Under the pieces are notes generated by a model. The model was not told where the DNA came from. It saw only the letters and a list, made by a program, of their open reading frames with translations, and searched no databases. Shown in pieces: positions 49,900-64,000 of a stretch of DNA of 64,000 nucleotides (within the stretch, counting starts at the first letter, position 1; each line of letters begins with the position of its first letter). Origin of the DNA: Hydra vulgaris (taxonomy: Eukaryota > Cnidaria > Hydrozoa > Anthoathecata > Hydridae); assembly GCF_038396675.1 (NCBI RefSeq), contig NC_088931.1, positions 5,744,001-5,808,000 on the forward strand. Reading direction: 5' to 3'. A program made the translations under genes and the position numbers.

Positions 49900-50560
49900 A
49901 TAGTCCAAGAAAACGTAAAGAAGAGGACTCAGTAAGAGGTTACCAATCATTAATATAATAATATTGACATGTTGGAATAGTTATTTGCAGTAAATACCTG
50001 AGTTTTGTTGGATTTAAAATATACAAGCCACTGCAAGCAAACTGTTACAAAAGTGAGATCAGATTTAGGATCAGTTGCATGTTTTAAGCGATCAAAAAGA
50101 AAAGACTTTTTGTCAAGTCATGACTATAAAGTTGAGTCGTCAGCAAATAGAGCCACTTAAGATGTAAGGTTGATTGTTAACAAATGGTTTAGATGTAAGT
50201 TTGATCATTATTAAATAGAATAGATGTAAGGTTGATCATTAAAGAAAGAAGATAGGCCCTTTAGGTACCCCAGAATTACTGGAAATGAAGAAAAGTGTTG
50301 GCCATCAAGGATGACTTTAATAAAGCAGTTAGAAAGAAATGATTTGATAATCTCAAAAATATTTATAGATACACCATATGAAGCAAGCTTGTGGAGAAGA
50401 CCAGCATGCTGAACTTTACTGAAAGCTTTAGATATGTCAAGAACAATAGCCCTCACTTTACCTCCTCTATCTAATGCACAATAGAATCTTTTAGTCACAG
50501 CAGTTAGCAAGTCAGCTTTAGAACAAGAAGATCAAAAACCATATTGGGTGTCAGACAGTA
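49900..50560 (-). pseudogene. Jockey/CR1-like RT fragment
   Basis: On the minus strand: LTAVTKRFYCALDRGGKVRA, IVLDISKAFSKVQHAGLLHK (50500-50390), IFEIIKSFLSNCFIKVILDG (~50350-50295), then in other frames the FADD region (SICWR.. ~50140) and QWLVYFKSNKTQVFTANNYS (~50040-49980). It is closely related to the RT at 37200-37780 and probably the same family. Catalytic box is damaged. Upstream it runs into (CATA)n and (TA)n. Confidence 0.7.
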
Positions 50561-50685
50561 AGTTATTTGACTCAAGATGGGATGTTAGAAATTTGTTAAT
50601 CAAATATTCAAAAACTGTTAATAATAGAGAGAAGATTGATCAGACGGTAGTTAGGTCCAAACATTCAGTGTTGTCTGATGACCTT

Positions 50686-50847
<162 letters not shown>

Positions 50848-50849
50848 CG

Positions 50850-53800
50850 TAAATTAAGTTGTTAATTTATGCTCCGAGCTTATATTTATGTAAAGATTAG
50901 ATGTATAATTAAATTTAAGATATAAGTGTAAAACAAAGTGAGTTTAATTAAACAGGAAATCTCGTCATTTCATTTTTTATTTCTCTCTCTATTTCTCTCA
51001 CACTTTTTTAAATGTTAAATATTATAAGTTGGGTTCTAAATAATTGCTTTAATAGGAAGACATAGCACTAAGAAAAAAAATTACTACAGAATATTATCAA
51101 TTTATTTTTTCATTATGGTATTTTAATAAGAAACTGATTTTTTATTTAAGAAACCAATCAGTTAGTACAATCTAATTAAAAACATTTACATTTCAATTAG
51201 CGCTCTTTTTAATTTTTTTTTTTGCAATAACTTTTCCTTTAAAAAAGCTTTGCAGTTTATTATACAACTATTGACTTATTTTCAAAATGACTTTTGTGTT
51301 TTTCATTTTAGCTACAACAATAATGGTTTTCTTTTATAAACCATTTTGCGAATGTTATTTATGATATAGTGATATTGACTGTTACAGACAAAAAAAATCT
51401 ACTATAGCGTATGTATAAAACAAATTTTCAACCTTATTTTTGTTACATTAATTTATAGTGTTTTTAGAAAAAGAAGAAAAAAATGAAGAATAATGAAAGA
51501 AAAGATTGCTGCCCCATGCCAAAATCTTAGTTGAATTCATAGATTTTTCAAAGAAAAAGTTATTGCGAAAAAAAATTAAAAAGTGTGCCAATTGAAATCC
51601 AAATGTTTTTAATTAGATTAGACTAACTGGTAGATTTATTAAATAAAAAATCAGTTTCTTTTAAAAATACTATTATGAAAAAATAAATTGATAATGTTCT
51701 GCTGTAAATCTTTTTCTTAGTCAATGCTATGTCTTCCTATTAAAGTAATTATTTAAAACTCAGTTTATAATATTTAACATTTTTAAAAATACATTTGAAA
51801 AAATAAAACATTCTTTTTGTATGTTTCAACTCCTTTTTTTCTTTTTGCTTAAACTAATATTATAGTAAAAAATCATTAGTAATGATTTTAATGCATAATG
51901 ATTACGCACTAAATGATTGAGTAATAATTTTCATATTATGTAATAAATTATATATTTTATGTATTAACTATAATGAATTATTTAAATTTGTATCAACTTG
52001 AGCAAAATAAAAAAATGTAATGCACAATTAAATGTTCTGCTAAAAAAAATTGTAATTATATAAACACTTAAACCTCATAGGGTTAGAGTATTATTAAATA
52101 ATACACTAGTAGTATTAAAGTAGTATTAACAGCAGTAGTAGAGTAGTATTAACAACTCTTCAACTTCCTGGATTATATTACAGTAAAAAAATATAAACAT
52201 TTTTTTATAAGCAGTAAAAACTTTTATAGCCCTTTATTTGTCAAATTTGCTATCAAATAAGTAAAGTTGTTAAATAAAAGAATTTTTTCACAGCATGATA
52301 AATGACACTCGTTACGTATATATTCTTGTAATATTAACGTTACAAGCTTGTAACGAGTATAAAATCAAATTTTGTATTTAATTAAGCAATTTTTTAATGA
52401 ATAAACAGATAGCTCATGCAAAAATCAAAAGCTTTCATAAAAAGCTATTTAGTGGAGCAGCTTGTATGGCTAGCCATGTTTGTTTTAAAAGACCTTTTCT
52501 TCGCTCTTGCACTCATTTACTCCTTCCCAGACCTGTATATATATACACACACACACACATAAATTATTAAAGTAATTACCATTGATCTTCTGCATTCATA
52601 AAATGAGTATATAGTAACTCTACATTCCGTGTTGACACCATCTGCTTCTTTTTTCATACATTCTCCCATAGTTTTGCCATCCTCAGATAGAGAAAAAACC
52701 CTGCATCAAAATTTAATGTAATATCATCTCATAAAATCTATAAAACATAAAGATATAATAAAAAAAAAAATTTTTTTAATTTACATTTACATAAAAATTT
52801 TTCTTGCAATTGCAAAATTGTTGCATTTTTTTATACTATATTTATTGGAAAAGGTTTTAAAAATTAAATGTATTCTGAAAGATTGTTACATCAAGGAAAT
52901 TTTTGAATAGAAGTAATTACTAATATGAAAAAAAAAAAAAATATTAATATATACCTACTGTAAAAATTGTAGTAATTATAAAAATACTTTATTCTAAGGG
53001 TTATATTTATTCAGTATTTTAATAATTGTAGTAACCTTAAAAAGTTTATAACAACAACAATAATAATAATAACAATAATAATAAAAGTGGTGGAGTAGCA
53101 ATAACAATAATTATTCTTATATTTTTAAAAATAATTATATTAATAAAAAGTACTACTAATAACAATAATATAAATTATAAAAATAGTGATCAGAATTAGG
53201 TGTGGATCCAGACCATACAGTAAAGAGGGCAATTTTTATTTTTTTTAATTTGATGAATCCAGACCATCTAGGAAACAGAGAGGCGACTTTTTGATTTGGA
53301 AGATTCAGACTATCTTGTATAGGGTGATTTTCAGGTTTAATGATTTGTGAGCAAGCAAGCCCACTAATCATACAACTTTTTTAGTTAATGTTTTTAGAAT
53401 AATAGTCTAACACTTTGACTTCTTTTCTTTTGCACCAAATAATTTTACTAATACCTTTTAAATGGCCTTCCTAATTTACTATTCCAAACAACACACTTTG
53501 TTGAATATTTAAATATACAAAAAAAAATTATTTCCAAAATATATAGGTGGGGGAGGGGGAAATTACCTCCCACCTCGATTTGTCATTGAATACTAATGAA
53601 AGTAATAATAGAATAAAATATAAAAATTAAAAATATATATTTTAACTAGTATTATAAAACCAAAAAAAAAAAACTTGTAAACAGGTATAATATTTATAAA
53701 TAATTTTCTAAAAGTTATAAAGACCAGTTTTAAATTAAAATAGGTCCTTTAAACTTTTTTGGTGACAATAACTCAAAATTGCTACCAGATCCTAGAATGC

Positions 53801-54590
53801 ATATTTATAGTTTCCTCTCTAATTAAATAAGATTGTGAATTTAGGAGGTGCTAAATAATTATATAACTAAATAAGAATGTAAGAGGTATTTTATTATAAG
53901 AGTTTCAAACAAATAGACGATTAAGTGAATTTCAAAAATTAAGACGCCAAATTGATAAAGAAATATTTCAAAACAATCTAATTGAATCTTATGGGATGGT
54001 CAAAGAAATGAAACTTCAATCAAATGTAAGATTATGCATATTGAAACAAATATAATAGCTAATATCAATACAGGCCCTAGCATAATTTTAGCAAAACAAA
54101 TAACAAAATTGATATTTGATATTGGTGGAATGATATCAGATGACTTGAAATGTATATCAGGGTTATGACTTTTTGTGATCACTTGTTCCTGGGTCATAAA
54201 TCAATGAATGTTTGTACAAAAATAACAAAAAAACATTAATTTGATTTTCATGTTGAAAAATGTCACCCACAAACCAAAAATTCAAATTTACCTTATATGC
54301 GTATGGATAAGATTTCAAACAATTTTATGATCAATAAAAAACAATTTTAAAATTTTATTTAAAAGTTTATTGTTACATCATAACATTCTAAATTATAAAT
54401 AATTATAAAATTACAAACTTAAATAACAGTTCTACAAGTACGATAAGCTACTGCATACATCGCAAAAATGTTGTGTAACATTAAAACATATACAATTTGT
54501 TAGACAAAATTTTTTGCAATTTGTTAGACAAAATAATAAAAACATTATATACAAGTGTTAGACAAAATAAATATAAGCTAAAGGTTCTCT
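50850..54590. other. 3.7-kb AT-rich region with a foldback element, no gene seen
   Basis: Apart from the inverted repeat at 51006-51787, an (AC)n run at 52545-52558, an AAC/AAT trinucleotide stretch at 53050-53085 and a small hairpin at ~52305-52365 (TCGTTAC..GTAACGA), I see no coding or repeat structure. ORFs at 53156-53371 and 54000-54197 lack any recognisable feature. Confidence 0.45.
51006..51787. mobile_element. Foldback element with ~245-bp inverted arms
   Basis: Left arm (51006-51250) contains TTAAATATTATAA, AGGAAGACATAGCA, ATAAGAAACTGATTTTTTAT and GCAATAACTTTTCC; the right arm (51545-51787) contains their complements in reverse order, ending TTATAATATTTAA. The ~290-bp centre has no ORF. 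Arms are diverged at a minority of positions, so the element is not very young. Confidence 0.75.
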
Positions 54591-55480
54591 TTCTTTTTAC
54601 AGATATCAAAAAGATCTTGAAGACACTTGATTGTTCTGCACAATGGTTTGTTTTAGAATTTTCAGTCTTGATGGTTCCTTATTCCAAAACTATTTTTATG
54701 AGTTTTTCATGACCGCACAAGCTGCTACATAGCTTCCGATAATCACCTGCATTGTACATTTGGTCAGTAAACCAATGGTCTGCCCATCTGTAAGAGATGA
54801 ATCTATAAATGTAGATTAGTGAGTCTCTTCTCCCTGGTAGAAGAATAAATGCCAAAAGAGCAAGTATTGCTCAGGAATAGTGAAACTTTACTTAAGGAAA
54901 TATTCCAGATTCTTCAAAAAAGCGGAATATTTGAGTTGAAATAGAATGAAATAGAAATTAGATATCAACAGACCATTCTGCTGTTTCAGTAATTACTTTT
55001 TACTGTTCTTGAAATTCATCCTGAGCTGCTCCTAGATCTTTACAAATTCCGGGATAAATGGATACTCAATATTGGGTGAAATCTACTTTCCTCTAAGTTC
55101 ATCCATTACTAGGTGAAGGACTTGGTCAAGAACATAAATGTTGACATCATTTGATTCTTCGAGTTTCTTTTCAGTTAAAAATCTTTTTGTAACTGACTAA
55201 CAATCTCATTCTTTCTTCTAATGCTTACATTTGTAGTGTCTGCTACAAGCATTTTTATACTCTTTAATAAATTGTTTTCATCAAGAATAGCTGTTATACC
55301 TTTAATAACATTATCTGCTTTTCTGTCAAATAGATTTAGTGTTTTGAACTAAACTTCCATTTGTTTATTCTTCAACATTAATACTTGATATTCTTAGTGA
55401 CTAATACATTCACCATCAATGTGCAGTGATCAATTTTCTTAATGTAATGTGTTCTTTATTTCTTCTTTAAGTTTAATAGC
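54590..55480 (-). pseudogene. Degenerate transposase-like coding relic, family not identified
   Basis: On the minus strand, in shifting frames: KTLNLFDRKADNVIKGITAI and LDENNLLKSIKMLVADTTNV (~55345-55235), EIVSQLQKDF, SPNIEYPFIPEFVKI (~55075-55030), FRFFEESGIFP (~54925), AILALLAFILPGRRDSLIYI (~54870-54815), ISYRWADHWFTDQMYNAGDY (~54800-54740), LCSSLCGHEKLIK and KTNHCAEQSSV (~54645). The order and VADTT / FISYRWADHWF / NQCAER-type blocks correspond to a transposase-like family common in cnidarians and insects whose superfamily I cannot name with confidence. Stops and shifts throughout. Confidence 0.5.
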
Positions 55481-55534
55481 TTTTTTAATGGTTGATCTGA
55501 ATATATCTGATATTCTTAGATTATCGTTCACTAC

Positions 55535-56105
55535 TGACCTCTAGCGGAAACCATATATACAATCAATTGCAAAGTTACCATTTGCTAAAATTGCAAATAG
55601 TGTTTGCTATTTTCTTACTTTCAATTCCATTCTCTACCTTTAAAAATCTCTTATTCATCCCTGCATGGAAAACTGTTTTAACATTTGGGCATTTTTAACA
55701 GTTGGTTCTTTTAATGATGTTCTTTTTATTTTTGATCTAAAAACACATTGTAAATCTTGTTGGTCTTGCTCTATCTGCCAGGTTTGAGTCACTCTCCCAT
55801 TGTCATAGGGTTGTATCTCTTTTCTACAAATAATATCACGGTCACTGCTCAAACAAGCTATCATATCTAGTTCCATCAACCAAAACCTGTTTTTGCTTGA
55901 CTTGCCATTCAGCAAAATCACATCCTTTTATCTGTCCCTTCCCTAAACACTTTAATTTGTTTAATTAGTTTTTTAATTACACATTAGGACCTTGGAACTT
56001 TTTCCCATCTTCTTAAAACACCATTCTTTGCTTTCTAGTAACTCCTGACTCAGAAGTGGTTGCTTGCAGCCTCTTTGGGAGTGAAGTAGTTTTCAAAAAA
56101 AATTG
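55535..56105 (+). pseudogene. Jockey/CR1-like retrotransposon 3' end
   Basis: Homologous to 37860-38500: RKPYIQSIAKLPFAKIANSV-like reading at 55548, MENCFNIWAF (~55665), LSHCHRVVSLFYK (~55800), and the same 3' tail TGGTTGCTTGCAGCC..TGGGAGTGAAG ending in an A-run at ~56094. Strongly decayed. Confidence 0.65.
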
Positions 56106-61290
<5,185 letters not shown>

Positions 61291-61372
61291 ATTTTAACGT
61301 ATAACAAGAAAATGACTTTCAAAGATTATATACATATATATATGTATGTATATATATATATATATATATATA
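61291..61372. repeat. Short (TA)n/(TG)n tract between two elements
   Basis: ATACATATATATATGTATGTATATA.. in 61327-61372 separates the Penelope-like element from the hAT end. Confidence 0.7.
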
Positions 61373-61439
61373 CAGTGCCGTGGCAAAGGCCCCCCAAATA
61401 CCCCATTTGGGGGGGGCCCACGAGATATAAGGGGCCCGT

Positions 61440-62100
61440 TTTTTAAAAAATGATAAAATTTTTTATGGCATTTTATTATTTTAACAGATAATTATCAATT
61501 ATATTCAAACTATAAAATAAAATAAATGCTACTAAGACAATTTTAATGTGAAAAAAAACAACTGATGAGAATGGACATCCTTGTTTAGTTTCTGTATCTA
61601 TATAGTAGCTTAACTCTAAAATTTTTACTCATACTTTTATGAAAAACACGGAATTTTTTAATCTTGACATGTTTCGTAGTTAACATACTACATTTTCAAA
61701 AGATTAAATAACAATTTAAAACTCTGGATATAAATATAAAATCAAAATTTGAAGACATTACAGAGAAATATTAACCGACAAATAGAATTGTTACAAACCA
61801 ATAAAAATTATAATACAAATTATGATATCATAAATAGCATGCAAAAAATTATGTAAATAAAACAAACTAGATTGACAAATTTATATTATAATGAACAGTT
61901 TATTTAAAGATGAGTTTTCCTATTTCACATGGAGTTTTCACACCGGGATATTTCCCGGTGGGCCGTCAGCAATACAACATTTTAAAATTTTATAATATTT
62001 TAAAAAGTATTTTCTTTAATTTTTTTAATAACTTTCTAGAATAGTAATAAAAAATTGTGAGTTGAAATACGATTTGAAATATTGATTTCTGCGTGTCAGT
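61440..62100. other. 5' noncoding part of the hAT element, nothing else seen
   Basis: AT-rich with a short hairpin CACCGGGATATTTCCCGGTG at 61941-61960. No ORF. Confidence 0.4.
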
Positions 62101-62339
62101 TGCTTCATTTGACTGTATGATGTGTGTGTAGTTGGTTAAACCGAAACGCAATCGTCATTATTCAAAATTCGTAGTGAGCGTGGCTGAATCAGCTGAGCCG
62201 GTAAGTTTATTATTTTTAGGAGACATTATTATTTTTCATTTAATTTATTTGTATAAATTAAATAGATATAGTACTATAGTAGGACCTAAAAGTAAATTTT
62301 ATAAACTATCTGTTCTATTTTTAGGTATTAATTATTGGA
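62100..62339 (+). other. Probable 5' UTR exon and intron of the hAT transposase gene
   Basis: A donor GCCG|GTAAGT lies at 62200/62201 and an acceptor TTCTATTTTTAG|GTATTA at 62324/62325, giving a 124-bp intron. The 62132-62200 reading has no ATG and is best taken as untranslated exon. The coding ATG is 15 bp after the acceptor. Confidence 0.5.
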
Positions 62340-64000
62340 ATGAAGAAAGTGAAAAGTGGTGCAGCTAAGAGAAGAGAAGCAGCTGCAGCCAGGGAAGTAA
62401 TAACTAAGTACCCCAAACTTACACAATTTTTGAAACCAGCAGTTCAAGCTGATGGTGAATCAGTAGCAATAACAGAAACCAATAATGATGTTACAGCCAA
62501 TGCAGAAAATGATTCTGTTTCTTGTTTTGGTTTGTCTGCTGAAGGAGACTCTAATATGGCAATCTGTGAGTGTATACCAACTGCCACAACACTGCCACTT
62601 CTTTTTCTCAGTGATGATCCTTCTGATTGGCCAGAAAATGTTTCTGATGCACAGAGGTGTGACATTGTTGAACGTGGTGTAAAGCAAATTGAGATAGATT
62701 TTCCACACAATCAAGAAAGACGACGATTTTCAGTGACTTATTATAAACGACAGATGAAGAATGGAGAAACTATTGTACGGTCATGGCTTGTGTATTCTAT
62801 GAAAAGTAATAAAGTTTTTTGCTTCTGTTGCAAACTTTTTGGTATATCAGATTCACCATTCCGACAAGGGATGAACACATGGGAAGGTTTATCCAAAAAA
62901 CTGAATGATCATGAAACAGGAAGTACACATCTCAGGTGCTTTGAACAGTGGATGACATTACGAAAAGGTAAACTGTTTTAAAAAAAATTTTGTCATTAAA
63001 TATAATAAATATTTATATATTTTACCAAATTCAACATTGCAGGCATAATGAATCAAACAACCATTGATGAGCATCAATACAAGTTGCTTCAAAAAGAGCG
63101 AAAATTTTGGAGAGCAGTATTGGAACGATTACTAGACATCACTCTATTTCTTTCTGCGAGGAATCTTGGATTCCGTGGTTCACAAGAGGTCATTGGTTCC
63201 AAGAACAATGGAAACTTTCTTGGGTTGTTTGAATTGATGGCGAAGTATGATAGTGTGCTCGATGAACTTTTACGTCGGATTCAGAAGAAAGAAACTAATG
63301 AACATTATTTGAGCAATGATACCCAGAATGAGTTGATTGAATTGTTAGCCAAGGAGATTGAAGCCGAAAACCTTTCCAAAGTAAAGAAAGCGAAATATTT
63401 TTCCATTATTTTGGATTGTACGCCAGACGTTTCACATAAAGAACAAATGAGCATAATCCTACGATCAGTAGTTTGCATTCCTGGGACAGGTATCAACATT
63501 TCTGAAAATTTCTTTGGATATCTCAAGGTAGATGATACCACTGGAAAAGGGCTTTTGGATGCCTTTCTAGATCAGACAAAAAAGTGGGAATTAAATATTC
63601 TTGACTGTCGAGGCCAATCCTATGATAACGGTGCTAACATGAAAGGAAAGGCAAAGGGTGTTCAAGCTAGGCTTCTTCAAATGAATCCCAAAGCTCTATA
63701 TGTTCCGTGTGCAAACCATTCACTTAATCTAGTCATTGTTGACGGTGCAAAGTCATCCAACAGTGCAATTACTTTTTTCGGAGTTCTTTCAAGATTGTAT
63801 ACACTCTTTTCATCATCTCCTGCTCGATGGCATATTTTAAAGTCATGTATACCCATTTCTGTCAAGCCTCAATCCGATACCAGATGGGAAAGTAGAATAA
63901 ACTGTGTGAAACCTCTTCGCTATCGCCTGAAAGAGATATTAGAGGCATTAGAAAAATTGGAAGTGTATGCTCTAGAGAAGAGAGATGGCGCAACAGCTAC
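62340..64000 (+). CDS. ZMYM1-like hAT transposase, intact, 3' partial
   Basis: Exon 62340-62967 (209 codons plus one base) ends AAAG|GTAAAC; a 75-bp intron ends TTGCAG at 63042; the next exon 63043 to the window edge is open for 319 codons. Phases match (G|GC). N terminus MKKVKSGAAKRREAAAAREV and KYPKLTQFLKP is the usual charged start. A TTF-type finger follows: RRRFSVTYYKRQ.. RSWLVYSMKSNKVFCFCCKL.. GMNTWEGLSKKLNDHE (residues ~128-195). Exon 2 has LSARNLGFRGSQEVI, NNGNFLGLFELMAKYD, YFSIILDCTPDVSHKEQM (first catalytic Asp, DUF4371-like), LDCRGQSYDNGANMKGKAKG (second), ALYVPCANHSLNLVIVDGAK and SDTRWESRINCVKPLR. The C-terminal dimerisation domain lies outside. No frameshift or stop, unlike the four other hAT copies here. 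Function: hAT transposition; a domesticated gene is a less likely alternative. Confidence 0.85.

Larger units (their letters stand above)
61373..64000 (+). mobile_element. hAT element (ZMYM1-like), left end and body; right end outside the window
   Basis: CAGTGCCGTGGCAAAGGCCC at 61373 fits a hAT terminus (CAGTG). 61395-61435 holds CCCCCCAAATACCCC/GGGGTATTTGGGG-type and GGGGGGGGCCC runs able to form a hairpin. About 970 bp of untranslated sequence precede the coding start. The transposase below is undamaged as far as the window goes, so this could be a young, possibly autonomous copy. The TIR partner and target duplication lie beyond 64000. Confidence 0.55.

Noticed and set aside
54497-54712. 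Plus-strand ORF over the 54.6-kb relic
   Set aside because: It is a shadow of the minus-strand transposase-like reading, which has ordered conserved blocks.

Overview
This looks like eukaryotic, very AT-rich invertebrate DNA. The strong (TA)n arrays, the mix of hAT, pogo, EnSpm/CACTA-like, Penelope-like and non-LTR elements, small introns with GT-AG borders and many foldback MITEs all suggest a cnidarian, most probably Hydra. The genus is an inference from overall character, not from a marker gene. Most of the 64 kb is transposon-derived; I see only three intact genes that are not obviously transposon-borne.

Intact non-transposon genes (all on the minus strand, all uninterrupted ORFs): an MFSD8/CLN7-like major facilitator transporter (1970-3478), an SLC32/VIAAT-like vesicular amino-acid transporter (13640-14938), and a 487-residue protein (39150-40613) with ankyrin-like repeats near its N terminus and a C-terminal zinc-deaminase signature (HAE then PCxxC). 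The last is the most unusual host-like gene here.

The largest coherent structure is 22049-34179: a 12.1-kb element bounded by 35-bp imperfect inverted repeats starting CCCGACAAGAAA and a candidate 2-bp CA target duplication. It carries subterminal repeats built on GTGGGCC/GGCCCAC, a Tnp2/EnSpm-like transposase exon (25460-27391) and a second, intact eight-exon gene for a DUF4806-type protein (22707-24832). This resembles the two-protein layout of plant CACTA elements (transposase plus a binder of subterminal repeats), so the DUF4806 protein is a candidate accessory factor. Its right half is filled with (TA)n arrays, three copies of a ~660-bp repeat, a 2.3-kb palindrome, a perfect 114-bp palindrome and two hAT MITEs with perfect 8-bp target duplications.

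Other mobile DNA, left to right: tail of a non-LTR ORF (1-468, minus); RT relic (900-1320); broken ZMYM1-like hAT transposases (7636-10476 minus; 11990-12837 plus); a ZBED-type hAT relic entered by a second hAT copy with GTCTTG subterminal repeats (16070-18660); jockey/CR1-like 3' ends (37020-38505, 49900-50560, 55540-56105) and RTE-like scraps; a hAT (41650-47230) entered by a 4-kb pogo/Tigger element that itself holds a 0.9-kb MITE; a possible RAG1/Transib-like fragment (49250-49740); an unassigned transposase relic (54590-55480); a Penelope-like element with GIY-YIG domain and inverted terminal copies (58178-61290); and an intact ZMYM1-like hAT transposase gene that runs off the right edge (61373-64000).

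Stretches with no recognisable gene are listed as such. I found no rRNA, tRNA or CRISPR array.
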